From: Gudongella sp034006985
GTDB taxonomy: Bacteria; Bacillota; Clostridia; Tissierellales; Tissierellaceae
DNA: 64,000 nucleotides
Direction of reading: 5' to 3'
NCBI GenBank assembly: GCA_034006985.1
Contig: JAVERT010000002.1
Span: forward strand, 62,001-126,000
The position numbers and the translations under genes were made by a program. The notes beneath the pieces are model-generated. The model was not told the origin of the DNA. It saw only the letters and a program-made list of their open reading frames with translations, and did no database searches. The first letter of the stretch is position 1. The number at the start of each line of letters is the position of its first letter. Below, in pieces: positions 51,596 to 61,185 of the stretch.

Positions 51596-52213
51596 CTATA
51601 TTCCAATTTTATTTTTATTAAGTCTCGCTTCATTAGTACCTAAAGGATAATTCAAACAAGTTATTTCTAAAGTTTCAAGATTAATAATATTTATAGAATT
51701 TACACCATTTAAAGATATATATAAATCAGAAAATACGCTTTGAGGCACTATATCATGACCAAATAGATATATATCTGCGGGGGTTGTTTTTATATAATCA
51801 GGGTAGTGAGAAAATAAAAGTTTAAGACTATTTATACTAATTTCTCCAACATTTTCATATAACTTCATTCTACCTTTATTCTTATTTATAAAGTCGTAAT
51901 CGTCGTGATTTCCAAGTGTAAGATAAATATTTTCAGTATTTGATGAGTTTAAAATCTTCAAAAGTTTTTTAACTTCATGTTTGTACTTAGTTAATAAACT
52001 AGGTTTAAATTCGCATTTTATATTATCTGCTAAATCTCCAGTATGAATGATATATTGAGGGTTAATAAGCTTGATAATCCGTTTCAATTCTGGATAAAAT
52101 TGGCTAGGCGTATCTGAAATATGAAGTAACAGAGGATTCTTATTTAAAACTAATGAGTTATTAATATCTATTCTCCCTCTAAGTGAATCGAATAATTTAT
52201 TAAATTTTTGCAT
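51596..52213 (-). CDS. Calcineurin-like metallophosphoesterase
   Basis: 205 residues. The fold shows LLHISDTPSQF as motif I, IIHTGDLADNI as motif II, LTLGNHDDYDFI as motif III, then LLFSHYPDYI and DIYLFGHDIVPQ. Motif I usually reads DxH, and here the histidine is replaced (SDTPSQ), so one metal site lacks a standard ligand. The remaining Asp, Asn and His residues look intact. The small size and lack of extra domains suggest a nucleotide or phosphoprotein phosphatase. ATG 52213 has AAGGAGG upstream. It is the first gene of a two-gene minus-strand operon. Confidence 0.8.
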   Translation of the reverse strand: MQKFNKLFDSLRGRIDINNSLVLNKNPLLLHISDTPSQFYPELKRIIKLINPQYIIHTGDLADNIKCEFKPSLLTKYKHEVKKLLKILNSSNTENIYLTLGNHDDYDFINKNKGRMKLYENVGEISINSLKLLFSHYPDYIKTTPADIYLFGHDIVPQSVFSDLYISLNGVNSINIINLETLEITCLNYPLGTNEARLNKNKIGI

Positions 52214-52351
52214 ATAAGAACCTCCTTTGCTTAATTATACACCAAATGATATTATTGAAACATAAGAATTAATTAGATGCTACGTCGAAAATTGAAAACA
52301 TATCTGAAATGCAAGGTATAGGTATTTAAAATTGATAAAAAGGAGAAAACT

Positions 52352-53191
52352 ATGAAGATAAAAGTGCTGACAGACAACAATACGATTATAGATAGATACT
52401 ATCTTGGTGAACCGGGATTGTCATTTATTGTAGAGGTAAATGAAAAGAAAATTTTGTTTGACATGGGATATTCTGATGTCTTTATAAGAAATGCTTTCAA
52501 GATGGGGGAGACATTAAGAGATATTGACAAGGTAGTCTTTTCACACGGACACATGGATCACACATGGGGTCTCGACCCATACATACGTCTTATGTCCGAA
52601 TGGGAGACTGAAAAAATTATATATAAAAAGCCAAGCCTTGTTGCACATAAGGAGCTATTTTTGAACCGGAGGTTCGAGGGGTTTAATGAAATCGGAAGCC
52701 TCGTATCGGAAGATAAAGCTTCTAGGCATTTTGACATGAATCTTACAAATAAATCGGTTAAATTGGCTGAAGGATTGTGGTTTCTCGGAGAGATAGAGAG
52801 AAAGTATGATTTTGAGGGCAAAATGGCAATTGGAGAGGTTTTACGAAATGGTGCATGGAAGCCTGATTTAGTGACAGATGACACTGCGATGGCTTATGAA
52901 GCAGATGGAGGGATAGTGGTAATAACGGGATGTTCACATTCTGGGATATGCAATATAATCGAGCAGGCAAAAAAAGTAACTGGAATTGAGAAAATAGTGG
53001 GAGTAATAGGGGGATTTCATCTAATGGATGGGGAGTCCATGCAAGTTGTTGAAACTGGAAAATATTTCGAAAGAAATGGAATTGAAGAAGTTTATGCTTG
53101 TCATTGTACATGTCTTGCTGCAAAAATCAAACTGTCAAAATATACAAGAATAAAAGAAATTGGGTCTGGCATGACTATTAATAAGTGGTGA
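52352..53191 (+). CDS. MBL-fold metallo-hydrolase
   Basis: 279 residues of the metallo-beta-lactamase fold. The metal motif is FSHGHMDHTWGL near residue 65-75. The later histidines lie in VVITGCSHSGICNIIEQA and GGFHLMDGESMQ near residue 195-230. Its sequence style matches the group annotated as 7,8-dihydropterin-6-methyl-4-(beta-D-ribofuranosyl)aminobenzene-phosphate synthase, a methanopterin enzyme, though most bacterial members have other or unknown roles. Start ATG 52352 with AAGGAG. The PAS/GGDEF/EAL gene follows 55 bases downstream. Confidence 0.85.
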   Translation: MKIKVLTDNNTIIDRYYLGEPGLSFIVEVNEKKILFDMGYSDVFIRNAFKMGETLRDIDKVVFSHGHMDHTWGLDPYIRLMSEWETEKIIYKKPSLVAHKELFLNRRFEGFNEIGSLVSEDKASRHFDMNLTNKSVKLAEGLWFLGEIERKYDFEGKMAIGEVLRNGAWKPDLVTDDTAMAYEADGGIVVITGCSHSGICNIIEQAKKVTGIEKIVGVIGGFHLMDGESMQVVETGKYFERNGIEEVYACHCTCLAAKIKLSKYTRIKEIGSGMTINKW

Positions 53192-53246
53192 AATTAATTG
53201 GAAATAAGTATAGACATAAGTAAAACTCTGCCGGGAGATGATATAT

Positions 53247-56200
53247 ATGATTAACGCATATAATAAAAATATTTTGAATGAAATAAGTATGCCAATATTT
53301 TGTTTTGAAAATGAGAAAGTTGTTTGGGTCAATAATCGAGGTAGGGAGATACTACACATAAAAGACGTTATGGAATTGAAGGAAAAGAATTTTTTGAAGT
53401 ATCTTCACAATAGACAGGTTGATGGCAAATCTTTGAGAGAGGTAGTTTTGGAAATTGGAGATGCTTTTGATGGGAAAATATCTAAAAACGGAATAAATGT
53501 GGCATTAAATATTAAGGGAATAAGGGTGGAAGTTTTAATAAAAATTGTTCCCATTCAAAGCGAATATGCAAACAGTGGGATCGTTATATTTTCTAGTTTG
53601 CGAAGGCAAGGAGATGTTCTGGTTAGAAGAAATACTGAACGTTTTTATGCAGATATGTTTAAACAGGTTTCTTCACCAATTATTATATGCGACACCAACA
53701 ATAGAGTGGTAGAAATGAATAAAGCATTCAATGATTTGTTCGGATATTCACGTGAAGAAGCTATAGATAAATATTGTTATGACTTGATTGCTCTCCCAGG
53801 GGAAGCGTTGAGTTTGATGAAAATAAACGAGATGATTCGTAAAAAAGGAATCCAGAATAAAAGTTTAAAATTGGTTGACAAATGGGGAACCGTTATAGAT
53901 GTAAAGTTTACAGGCCATCCTATTCTTGAAAACGGAAAAGTTATAGGAACCTACAGAATTTATGAGGATTTAAAAAAAGAAAACGACATAAGAAACGAGC
54001 TTATTCTTCAAAAAACTTATTATGAGGAGCTTTTCAATACATCGACCGATGCCTTGGTTCTTCTTACAAAAGAAGGTGACAGGGTTGTTTATTTCAATGA
54101 AGCCTTCGGAATACTTTTCGGATATTCCCTAGTAGAAGCCAAAGGGAAACTTATTGGTGAGCTTGTCGCCTATGGTGACAGAATGGATGAATCGAATGAA
54201 ATGATTCAAAAGGCTAAGAACTTAAAGCAAATAACGAAAAATACAATCCGCTACCATAAGGATGGAACTCCAATTTTAGTAGAACTTATCGCGAATCCTA
54301 TTTCTAAAGACGGCGAATTTTTGGGCATTTATGTAGTTTACAAAGATTTGACAGTAGAAAGCAAGATGAAGAGGGAACTAGAGATTCAGTCGCAGTATTT
54401 CAATAAATTATTTGAAAGCTCCATAGATGCAACCGTATTTTTGGATGTAAATCAAAATATTCTAGATATCAACAATGCTTTTGCTGATTTATTCGGATAT
54501 GAAGTGGATGAATGCAAAGGGATTAATATAGATGACCTAATAGTTTCTAAGGAATATCGTGAAGAGTCTAGCAGATTATTAAATGAAAGTCTAGCAGAAA
54601 AACCTGTAAATAACGAAACGAAGCGCATGAAAAAAGGCGGAGAGATTATCGATGTTGAGGCATCAGGTCATGCAATAAAAATTGAGGACAAATTAATTGG
54701 GATTCTTGTGAATTACAGAGATATCAGAGAACGAAAGGGTATGATGAAGGCTCTTGATGAACAGAGGGCGTATTTTAAGCAGTTGTTTGATAATTCTCCA
54801 GAAGCAATTGTTATTATTGATACCAATGATAGAGTGTTGGATGTAAACAAGGGTTTTTGTAAAATATTTGGATATGAGAAGATGGAGACACTTGGGGAAT
54901 ATATAAATGATTTAATTGCACCAGACAGTCTTTTATTAGAAGCGGAGAGTTTGTCAGCTAAGGTGATAGGGGGAGGCGTTGTAAAATTCGAAACTAAACG
55001 CAAAACCAAGACCAAACAATTGATAGATGTGGACATTTTGGCTTATCCTATCAAATTAAACCAAGAGCATGTAGGTGGTTATGCAATTTATTCGGATATA
55101 ACTGAAAAGAAACGTGTTGAAAAGGAAATTGAATTTTTGGCTTATAGAGATAGCTTGACGGGACTTTTTAACCGCAGGGTTTTTTACGACAAACTTAGGG
55201 ATAAAATTAATTACATGGGGATAGATGAGAAGCTTGCTGTTTGTTATATCGATCTTGATGGATTCAAAAAGGTAAATGATAATATGGGACATAATATTGG
55301 AGATGAGCTGCTTCGCTATGTCGCGAAAAACATTGAAGATAGCGTAGATAGTGAAGACGTTGTAGCCAGAATGGGCGGAGACGAATTTGTTATTTTTACT
55401 AAATTTGTTTACTATGAAGAAATTGGCGCCAAAATGGAAGCAATTATAGAAAGATTGAATAACGGTCTTAGAATTTTTGATTACAGCATAAAAATATCTC
55501 TGAGTATAGGAGTGGCAATATATCCAGACCATGGTACAGAAGTGGAGATAATAATCAAGAAAGCGGATACTGCAATGTATAGGGCTAAAAGGGATGGTCC
55601 GGGCGGTTATCTAATATACACAAATGAAATGGGGGAAAAAGACAAGTACTTGTACGAAATTGAAAATAGACTCAAAATGGCTCTTTCGAATAGTGAAATA
55701 GAAATGCATTATCAACCTATTTTATCCGGGGATGGAACCGTTAAAGGGTGTGAAGCTTTGATGAGGTGGGAAAATAGTGCTCTCGGAAAAATTTCTCCAA
55801 GTATTTTTATTCCTATAGCTGAAAACAGCGGAGAAATTCATCAATTGGGAATTTACGCTTTCAATCAAGCGTTGATAGTATTTAAAAAATGGCAAAAAAA
55901 ATTCGGTAATAGTTTGTTTATGTCGATAAACATTTCTGCTAAACAAATTGAGAAAGAAAACATTGTCGATTTAATCTCTGAGATTTTGAATAATCATGGG
56001 CTTACGGGGAAGTGCATTCATTTGGAGATTACTGAAAGTTGTTCAACTGAGAATGTTATAAATTTGAAAGATAAGCTTTCAAAACTTAAAGAAATGGGGT
56101 TTTTAATCTCGATTGACGATTTTGGTACAGGTTATTCATCTTTTAGGCAATTAAGAGATTCTTATATTGATTTTATCAAAATCGACAGAAGTTTTGTGAA

Positions 56201-56474
56201 GGATATAGACAAGAAAGTTGATAATAGAGCTATAGTGAAAGCTATGGTTGCATTGGGAAAAAGCATAGGTGCGAAAATCATAGCGGAAGGTGTAGAAACA
56301 AAGGAAGAGCTTGAAATAATGAAGCGATTGGGATGTTACATGTATCAGGGATATTTTTTAAAGCGGCCTGCGGATGAGGAAACAATCGAAGCATTTATTG
56401 AAGACAGGAAGCAGTTATTGAAAGGAATTCCGGATTTTTGTGAAGAAAACTCTACAAGTAACCCAAGCTCATAA
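53247..56474 (+). CDS. Multi-PAS GGDEF-EAL cyclic-di-GMP protein
   Basis: 1075 residues, soluble. Four to five PAS domains fill about 1-625. They include FKQVSSPIIICDTNNRVVEM, YYEELFNTSTDALVLLTKEG and FNKLFESSIDATVFLDVNQN. GGDEF covers 630-790, motif MGGDEF near 709, and EAL 805-1060. EAL text: CEALMRWENS, ISIDDFGTGYSSFRQLR, IAEGVETKEEL. All metal-binding residues of EAL seem present, so both synthesis and breakdown of c-di-GMP are possible. ATG 53247 is chosen because GGGAG lies nine bases upstream. An ATG three codons earlier is too close. Confidence 0.9.
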   Translation: MINAYNKNILNEISMPIFCFENEKVVWVNNRGREILHIKDVMELKEKNFLKYLHNRQVDGKSLREVVLEIGDAFDGKISKNGINVALNIKGIRVEVLIKIVPIQSEYANSGIVIFSSLRRQGDVLVRRNTERFYADMFKQVSSPIIICDTNNRVVEMNKAFNDLFGYSREEAIDKYCYDLIALPGEALSLMKINEMIRKKGIQNKSLKLVDKWGTVIDVKFTGHPILENGKVIGTYRIYEDLKKENDIRNELILQKTYYEELFNTSTDALVLLTKEGDRVVYFNEAFGILFGYSLVEAKGKLIGELVAYGDRMDESNEMIQKAKNLKQITKNTIRYHKDGTPILVELIANPISKDGEFLGIYVVYKDLTVESKMKRELEIQSQYFNKLFESSIDATVFLDVNQNILDINNAFADLFGYEVDECKGINIDDLIVSKEYREESSRLLNESLAEKPVNNETKRMKKGGEIIDVEASGHAIKIEDKLIGILVNYRDIRERKGMMKALDEQRAYFKQLFDNSPEAIVIIDTNDRVLDVNKGFCKIFGYEKMETLGEYINDLIAPDSLLLEAESLSAKVIGGGVVKFETKRKTKTKQLIDVDILAYPIKLNQEHVGGYAIYSDITEKKRVEKEIEFLAYRDSLTGLFNRRVFYDKLRDKINYMGIDEKLAVCYIDLDGFKKVNDNMGHNIGDELLRYVAKNIEDSVDSEDVVARMGGDEFVIFTKFVYYEEIGAKMEAIIERLNNGLRIFDYSIKISLSIGVAIYPDHGTEVEIIIKKADTAMYRAKRDGPGGYLIYTNEMGEKDKYLYEIENRLKMALSNSEIEMHYQPILSGDGTVKGCEALMRWENSALGKISPSIFIPIAENSGEIHQLGIYAFNQALIVFKKWQKKFGNSLFMSINISAKQIEKENIVDLISEILNNHGLTGKCIHLEITESCSTENVINLKDKLSKLKEMGFLISIDDFGTGYSSFRQLRDSYIDFIKIDRSFVKDIDKKVDNRAIVKAMVALGKSIGAKIIAEGVETKEELEIMKRLGCYMYQGYFLKRPADEETIEAFIEDRKQLLKGIPDFCEENSTSNPSS

Positions 56475-56542
56475 AGAATTTATAAATGTTGGAACAGGAT
56501 AGAAATAATACAGAACAATATAGGGTTTAAAAAGGAGAAAAT

Positions 56543-57148
56543 ATGAAGTGTTTTGAATATGGGGAGATAGAAAAAAATCATCTTAAAGAAGCAGATACAA
56601 ATATGAAAGAACTTATCCATGGTCTTGGCCATATTAATAGAGAAGTAAATCCAGATATTTTTTCTGCTTTGATTGACAGTATTATAGGACAACAAATATC
56701 TACTAAAGCGGCTACTACCGTAAAAGCTAAGATTAGATTATTAGTTGATGAAATAACTCCAAAATCAATTTATGAACTCTCATTAGAGGATATAAAGCTA
56801 TGTGGGATGTCCTATAGAAAAGCTGAGTATATAAAAGATGCTGCTGATTCATTCTTAAATGGTGACCTCCATTCTAAAGATTTAAGAGCTATGAATGATA
56901 AAGAGGTAATTGATAGTTTAGTTTCAATTCGTGGAGTAGGAAAATGGACTGCAGAGATGCTCTTAATATTTTCGCTAAATAGAAAAAATATATTAAGCTA
57001 TGATGATTTGGGTATAAGAAGAGGACTGATGAAAGTATATAATTTAGACTCGTTAACTAAAGAATTTTTTAATGAGTTAAAGATTAAATACTCACCATAT
57101 GCATCAATTGCTTCCTTGTATATATGGGAAGCTGCAAGTACAAAATAA
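56543..57148 (+). CDS. HhH-GPD DNA glycosylase (3-methyladenine DNA glycosylase II-like)
   Basis: 201 residues. The helix-hairpin-helix plus Gly/Pro-Asp motif reads LVSIRGVGKWTAEMLLIFSL, with the catalytic Asp in LSYDDLGIRRGL near residue 155. IIGQQISTKAATTVKAKI is the conserved N-terminal helix of the AlkA/MagIII group. It excises alkylated or deaminated bases from DNA. The N-terminal domain of E. coli AlkA is absent, and the length of ~200 matches the short bacterial form. Start ATG 56543 with AAGGAG. The gene ends 14 bases before the small downstream gene. Confidence 0.88.
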   Translation: MKCFEYGEIEKNHLKEADTNMKELIHGLGHINREVNPDIFSALIDSIIGQQISTKAATTVKAKIRLLVDEITPKSIYELSLEDIKLCGMSYRKAEYIKDAADSFLNGDLHSKDLRAMNDKEVIDSLVSIRGVGKWTAEMLLIFSLNRKNILSYDDLGIRRGLMKVYNLDSLTKEFFNELKIKYSPYASIASLYIWEAASTK

Positions 57149-57162
57149 AGGAGGATGTAATA

Positions 57163-57501
57163 ATGAAAAAAATAGCTTTTTTTGCATTTAAAGGAGAAGA
57201 AATGTGTTTTGTACATTTGTTACTCAATGCAATTGATTTACATGAAAAAGGAATTGTTGCCAAGATTATTATGGAGGGTGAAGCTGTAAAATTAATTCGA
57301 CCTTTAGAAGAATCTAATAACCAGCTTTATAAAAAAGCTAAGGATTTAGGATTATTTGATTGTATATGTAAAGCTTGTTCAGCAAAACTTGGAGTGCTTG
57401 AGTTTAATGAAACCGTGGGTATCCCAATTAAAGGGAATTTGCAAGGTCATCCTGCAATGTATGATTATTTAAATGATGGATATGAGATAATAACGCTTTA
57501 A
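57163..57501 (+). CDS. Small cysteine-containing cytosolic protein, DsrE-like fold possible
   Basis: 112 residues. MKKIAFFAFKGEEMCFVHLL is a beta-strand plus helix start, followed by GIVAKIIMEGEAVKLIRPL. The region FDCICKACSAKLGVLEFNETVGIPI carries three closely spaced cysteines (CICKAC). The last part reads GHPAMYDYLNDGYEIITL. The pattern resembles DsrE-like sulfur-relay folds, but the match is weak. ATG 57163 has AAAGGAGG before it. The longer frame from 57124 overlaps the glycosylase gene and is less likely. It is probably co-transcribed with the glycosylase gene. Confidence 0.7.
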   Translation: MKKIAFFAFKGEEMCFVHLLLNAIDLHEKGIVAKIIMEGEAVKLIRPLEESNNQLYKKAKDLGLFDCICKACSAKLGVLEFNETVGIPIKGNLQGHPAMYDYLNDGYEIITL

Positions 57502-57519
57502 CTATTAATCTTAAAATTT

Positions 57520-57545
57520 GCACCCTTTAGGGTGCTTATTTTAAT
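57520..57545 (+). terminator. Intrinsic terminator
   Basis: GCACCC (57520-57525) pairs perfectly with GGGTGC (57530-57535) around TTTA and is followed by TTATTTTAATT, after the small cysteine-containing gene. Confidence 0.8.
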
Positions 57546-57676
57546 TGAAATATTTTGATTATACAGAAGATTCATGTTATAATTACGAGGTATAGTGTTA
57601 TAAATAAGTAAAAATATTGCTATAATAAACAGATTATTATTTTCTTACACAAAATTCTAGTTAGGGGGAATAGATA

Positions 57677-59746
57677 TTGAAAGCTTATGCAACAGATAAA
57701 CTCAGAAATGTAGCTTTATTAGGACACAGTAGCAATGGGAAAACTACTTTAACAGAAGCAATGTTATTTGCAACAGGTGTGACTACAAGACAAGGAAAAG
57801 TAACAGAAGGAAATACAGTATCTGACTTTGATAAGCAAGAGATTTCAAGAGAAGTATCTATTGGAGTTTCTGTAATACCTATAGAATGGAACAACTTAAA
57901 ATTCAACATTCTTGATACTCCAGGTTATTTTGACTTTATCGGAGAAATGTATGGAGCTAAAAGAGCAAGCGAAGGATCGGTAGTACTCATAGATGCATCT
58001 TCTGGTATAGAAGTTGGAACTGAAAAGGCTTGGAAAAATGTTGAAAAATACTCTACACCAAGAATAATATTTTTAAATAAAATGGATAAAGAAGATATAG
58101 ATTTTGATAAATTGATAGACCAATTTCAAACTGAATTAGGTGATAAGATAATACCATTTGCATTGCCAATCGGAGCTGGGGAATCTTTTAAGGGATTTGT
58201 TAGTGTAATAGATGAAAAAGCATATGAGTATAGTGGTAAAACAAGAAAAGAAGTTGAATTGACTGATGAACAACGAGTTCGAGTTGATGAAATAAAAGAA
58301 ACATTGATGGAAAGAATTGCAGAAACAAGTGAAGAATTGATGGAAAGATACTTTGAAGGAGAAGGATTCACCAGAGAAGAAATAGATAAAGGAATTAAAA
58401 AAGGTGTTTCAACTGGAGACTTAGTACCACTTATTGTTGGATCAGCTGAAAAAACGATTGCAGCAGATTTTTTGTTAGAGCTTATTGGGAAATACATTCC
58501 TTCTCCAGCTGATGTAGGATCTGTAAAAGGTACTCATGACGGCGAAGAAGTTGAAAGGAAAGTTGATGTATCAGAACCTTTTTCAGCAGTTGTATTTAAA
58601 ACTATTATTGACCCATTTGTAGGGAAGTTGACTATGTTTAAAGTAGTTTCTGGAAAATTGACTAAGGACACGGATCTTTACAATGCTACAAAAGAAGAGT
58701 CAGAAAAATTGGTAAGTTTGTTTTTATTGAGGGGTAAAAATCAGATTGAAGTTTCAGAAATTCAGGCTGGAGATATTGGTGCTACATCTAAATTATCACA
58801 TACTCAGACTGGAGATACCTTATGCGATAAAAATAATCAGACGCTTTACGATACAATAAGTTATCCGCAACCAACATTGTTTAAAGCCGTGGAGCCTAAA
58901 AGCAAAGGTGATGAAGAAAAAATTGGAACATCTTTAAATAAGATGATAGATGAGGATCCAACTTTTGTAATAGAAAGAAATACAGAGACCAAACAATTAC
59001 TTATTGGTGGTCAGGGAAGCGTTCAACTTACTGTTATAGTTGATAAATTGAAGCAAAACTTTGGAGTTGAAGTAGTTCTAAAAAGCCCTAAAATAGCTTA
59101 TAGAGAAACTATTAAAGGGAGTTCAACAGTTCAAGGAAAACATAAGAAACAATCTGGTGGAGCAGGACAATATGGGGATGTTCATATGAAGTTTGAACCA
59201 TCAGAAGAAGAGTTTGAATTTTCTCAAGAGATTTTTGGCGGATCTGTACCTAGAAACTATTGGCCAGCTGTAGAAAAAGGTGTAAGAGACTCTTTAGAGC
59301 AAGGGGTTTTAGCAGGGTGCCCAGTCGTTAACATAAAAGCAACTTTATTTGATGGTTCTTATCATGACGTCGATTCAAATGAGATGGCGTTTAAGATAGC
59401 AGCTCAAATTGCATTTAGGAAGGGTATGGAAGCGGCTAAGCCAATTTTATTAGAGCCGATTATGAAGGTAGAGGTATCAATACCGAACGACTATATGGGC
59501 GATGTAATGGGTGATATGAATAAACGTAGAGGAAGAATTTTAGGAATGGAACAACAAAGTGATGGAACCCAAAGGATTACGGCTGAAGCTCCTCATTCCG
59601 AATTATTTGAATATGCAATAGACTTAAGAGCTATGACTCAAGCTAAAGGAAGCTTTACTATGGAGTTTTCAAAATACGAAGAGGTTCCTATGATGGTAGC
59701 TGAAAAAATAGTAGCTGATTATAAGGCAGAAAGAGAGAATAATTAA
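57677..59746 (+). CDS. Elongation factor G-like GTPase (EF-G paralogue)
   Basis: A 689-residue GTPase with the five-domain layout of EF-G. G1 reads LLGHSSNGKTTLTEA, where canonical EF-G has AHIDAGKTT. G3 is ILDTPGYFDF, and G4 FLNKMDKEDID. GSSTVQGKHKKQSGGAGQYGDVHMKFEP is the domain IV region, and EPIMKVEVSIPNDYMGDVMGDMNKRRGRILGM is domain V. The G1 change marks a paralogue group (EF-G2-like), not the translocase of the str operon. Such proteins may act in ribosome recycling or rescue. It may start at TTG 57677, after AGGGGG. The ATG a few codons later is less well placed. Confidence 0.88.
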   Translation: MKAYATDKLRNVALLGHSSNGKTTLTEAMLFATGVTTRQGKVTEGNTVSDFDKQEISREVSIGVSVIPIEWNNLKFNILDTPGYFDFIGEMYGAKRASEGSVVLIDASSGIEVGTEKAWKNVEKYSTPRIIFLNKMDKEDIDFDKLIDQFQTELGDKIIPFALPIGAGESFKGFVSVIDEKAYEYSGKTRKEVELTDEQRVRVDEIKETLMERIAETSEELMERYFEGEGFTREEIDKGIKKGVSTGDLVPLIVGSAEKTIAADFLLELIGKYIPSPADVGSVKGTHDGEEVERKVDVSEPFSAVVFKTIIDPFVGKLTMFKVVSGKLTKDTDLYNATKEESEKLVSLFLLRGKNQIEVSEIQAGDIGATSKLSHTQTGDTLCDKNNQTLYDTISYPQPTLFKAVEPKSKGDEEKIGTSLNKMIDEDPTFVIERNTETKQLLIGGQGSVQLTVIVDKLKQNFGVEVVLKSPKIAYRETIKGSSTVQGKHKKQSGGAGQYGDVHMKFEPSEEEFEFSQEIFGGSVPRNYWPAVEKGVRDSLEQGVLAGCPVVNIKATLFDGSYHDVDSNEMAFKIAAQIAFRKGMEAAKPILLEPIMKVEVSIPNDYMGDVMGDMNKRRGRILGMEQQSDGTQRITAEAPHSELFEYAIDLRAMTQAKGSFTMEFSKYEEVPMMVAEKIVADYKAERENN

Positions 59747-59766
59747 TTTAAAATTATTTTACAAGT

Positions 59767-59799
59767 AAAAAACACTAGCTTTCTAAGCTAGTGTTTTCT
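59767..59799 (+). terminator. Terminator after the EF-G paralogue
   Basis: AAAACACTAGCTT (59769-59781) pairs with AAGCTAGTGTTTT around a four-base loop, with T residues after it. Confidence 0.85.
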
Positions 59800-59869
59800 A
59801 ATAGTATGTAGCTTAGTGATCAAATGAACATTATTATAGAAGAATACTTAGTAAAGAAAGGAAAGTGCT

Positions 59870-61159
59870 ATGTTATTTGAAGATATTATAATATTAGACC
59901 ATAATTTCGAATTGCAAACGGGAATGAACTTGATAACAAACGGAGATAAAATAACTTATATTGGCAAGGAACTTCCTGATAATTATGAGGGAGATATATA
60001 TAATGGGAAAAACAAAGTAATTTTACCTGGATTTTTTAATACTCACTGTCATATACCTATGACTCTACTCCGAGGTTATGGAGAAGGTTTGCCACTACAA
60101 AGGTGGCTTTTTGAGAAAATGTTTCCGTTTGAGGCTAAATTGACACCTGAAGATTGCTATTGGGGAAGTTTATTAGGTGCAATGGAGATGATAAAAAGTG
60201 GTGTAGTTTCATATACTGATATGTATTTTAATATTGAAAATATAGTACTCGCGACTAAAGCAAGTGGATTAAAAGCTAATATATCACATGGAACATCTGA
60301 AAATAGTAATATTTCAAATTTCAAGGATCTAATTGCTTATAAGGACACGGAGAGAATGATAGAAATGTTGAGAAATGAAAATGATAGTATAAAAATAGAT
60401 ATTGGGTTGCATGCTGAATACACATCAAATGAAAGTTTAATTAGACAAGTAGCTGAATATGCTAAAGACAAAAATTTGATAGTTCATACTCATGTATCTG
60501 AGACTAAGAGTGAACATGAGAATTGTAAAGAAAAGTATGGACTTAGTCCATTAGCGTATTTTGAAAAATGTGGTTTATTAGAAAATCCTGTTATAGCTGC
60601 ACATTGTGTATGGATAGAAGAAGAAGATTTTAATATTATTAAGCGTAATAAAGTGACACCAGTTCATTGTGTATCGAGTAATTTGAAATTGGGTAGTGGC
60701 TTTGCTCCAATAAAACAAATGTTGGATAAGGGTATTCAGCTAGGACTTGGAACTGATGGTGCTTCATCTAATAATAATCTTAATATGCTTGAAGAAATTC
60801 ATCTTGCATCCTTAGTAAATAAAGGAGTTAACCGAGATCCTCAATTTATGTCGCCAAAAGAAATAATAAGGATTGCTACTTTAAATGGGGCATTATCTCA
60901 AGGTAGAGGAGATACAGGATGTATCAAAATGGGCAATAAAGCTGATATTATTGTATTTGACATGGATAAACCTCATTTGCAACCTGTTTTTGATGTGTTG
61001 TCAAATATAGTCTATTCTGCTAGTGCAGAAGATATTTGTTTAACTATGATTGATGGGGAAATAGTATACAAAGATGGTGTGTTTACAAATGTTGATAGTG
61101 AAAAGATTATATATCAAGCGAATATAATAAAAGACAGAATATTATCAGAACTTAGCTAG
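59870..61159 (+). CDS. mtaD: MTA/SAH/5'-deoxyadenosine deaminase-like amidohydrolase
   Basis: 429 residues of the TRZ/ATZ-MtaD amidohydrolase group. Metal sites: FFNTHCHIPMTLLRGYGEG, GLHAEYTSNESLIRQ, VHTHVSETKSEHEN, AAHCVWIEEEDF and GLGTDGASSNNNLNMLEE. The KMGNKADIIVFDM end is the family's composite domain. Related enzymes deaminate 5'-methylthioadenosine, S-adenosylhomocysteine or 5'-deoxyadenosine to the inosine form. The two genes after it encode a ribose-phosphate-type isomerase and an aldolase, which supports nucleoside salvage. Start ATG 59870 with AAAGGAAAG. The specificity is inferred. Confidence 0.8.
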   Translation: MLFEDIIILDHNFELQTGMNLITNGDKITYIGKELPDNYEGDIYNGKNKVILPGFFNTHCHIPMTLLRGYGEGLPLQRWLFEKMFPFEAKLTPEDCYWGSLLGAMEMIKSGVVSYTDMYFNIENIVLATKASGLKANISHGTSENSNISNFKDLIAYKDTERMIEMLRNENDSIKIDIGLHAEYTSNESLIRQVAEYAKDKNLIVHTHVSETKSEHENCKEKYGLSPLAYFEKCGLLENPVIAAHCVWIEEEDFNIIKRNKVTPVHCVSSNLKLGSGFAPIKQMLDKGIQLGLGTDGASSNNNLNMLEEIHLASLVNKGVNRDPQFMSPKEIIRIATLNGALSQGRGDTGCIKMGNKADIIVFDMDKPHLQPVFDVLSNIVYSASAEDICLTMIDGEIVYKDGVFTNVDSEKIIYQANIIKDRILSELS

Positions 61160-61185
61160 GTGAACTATTAGAGAGGAGAACCCAT

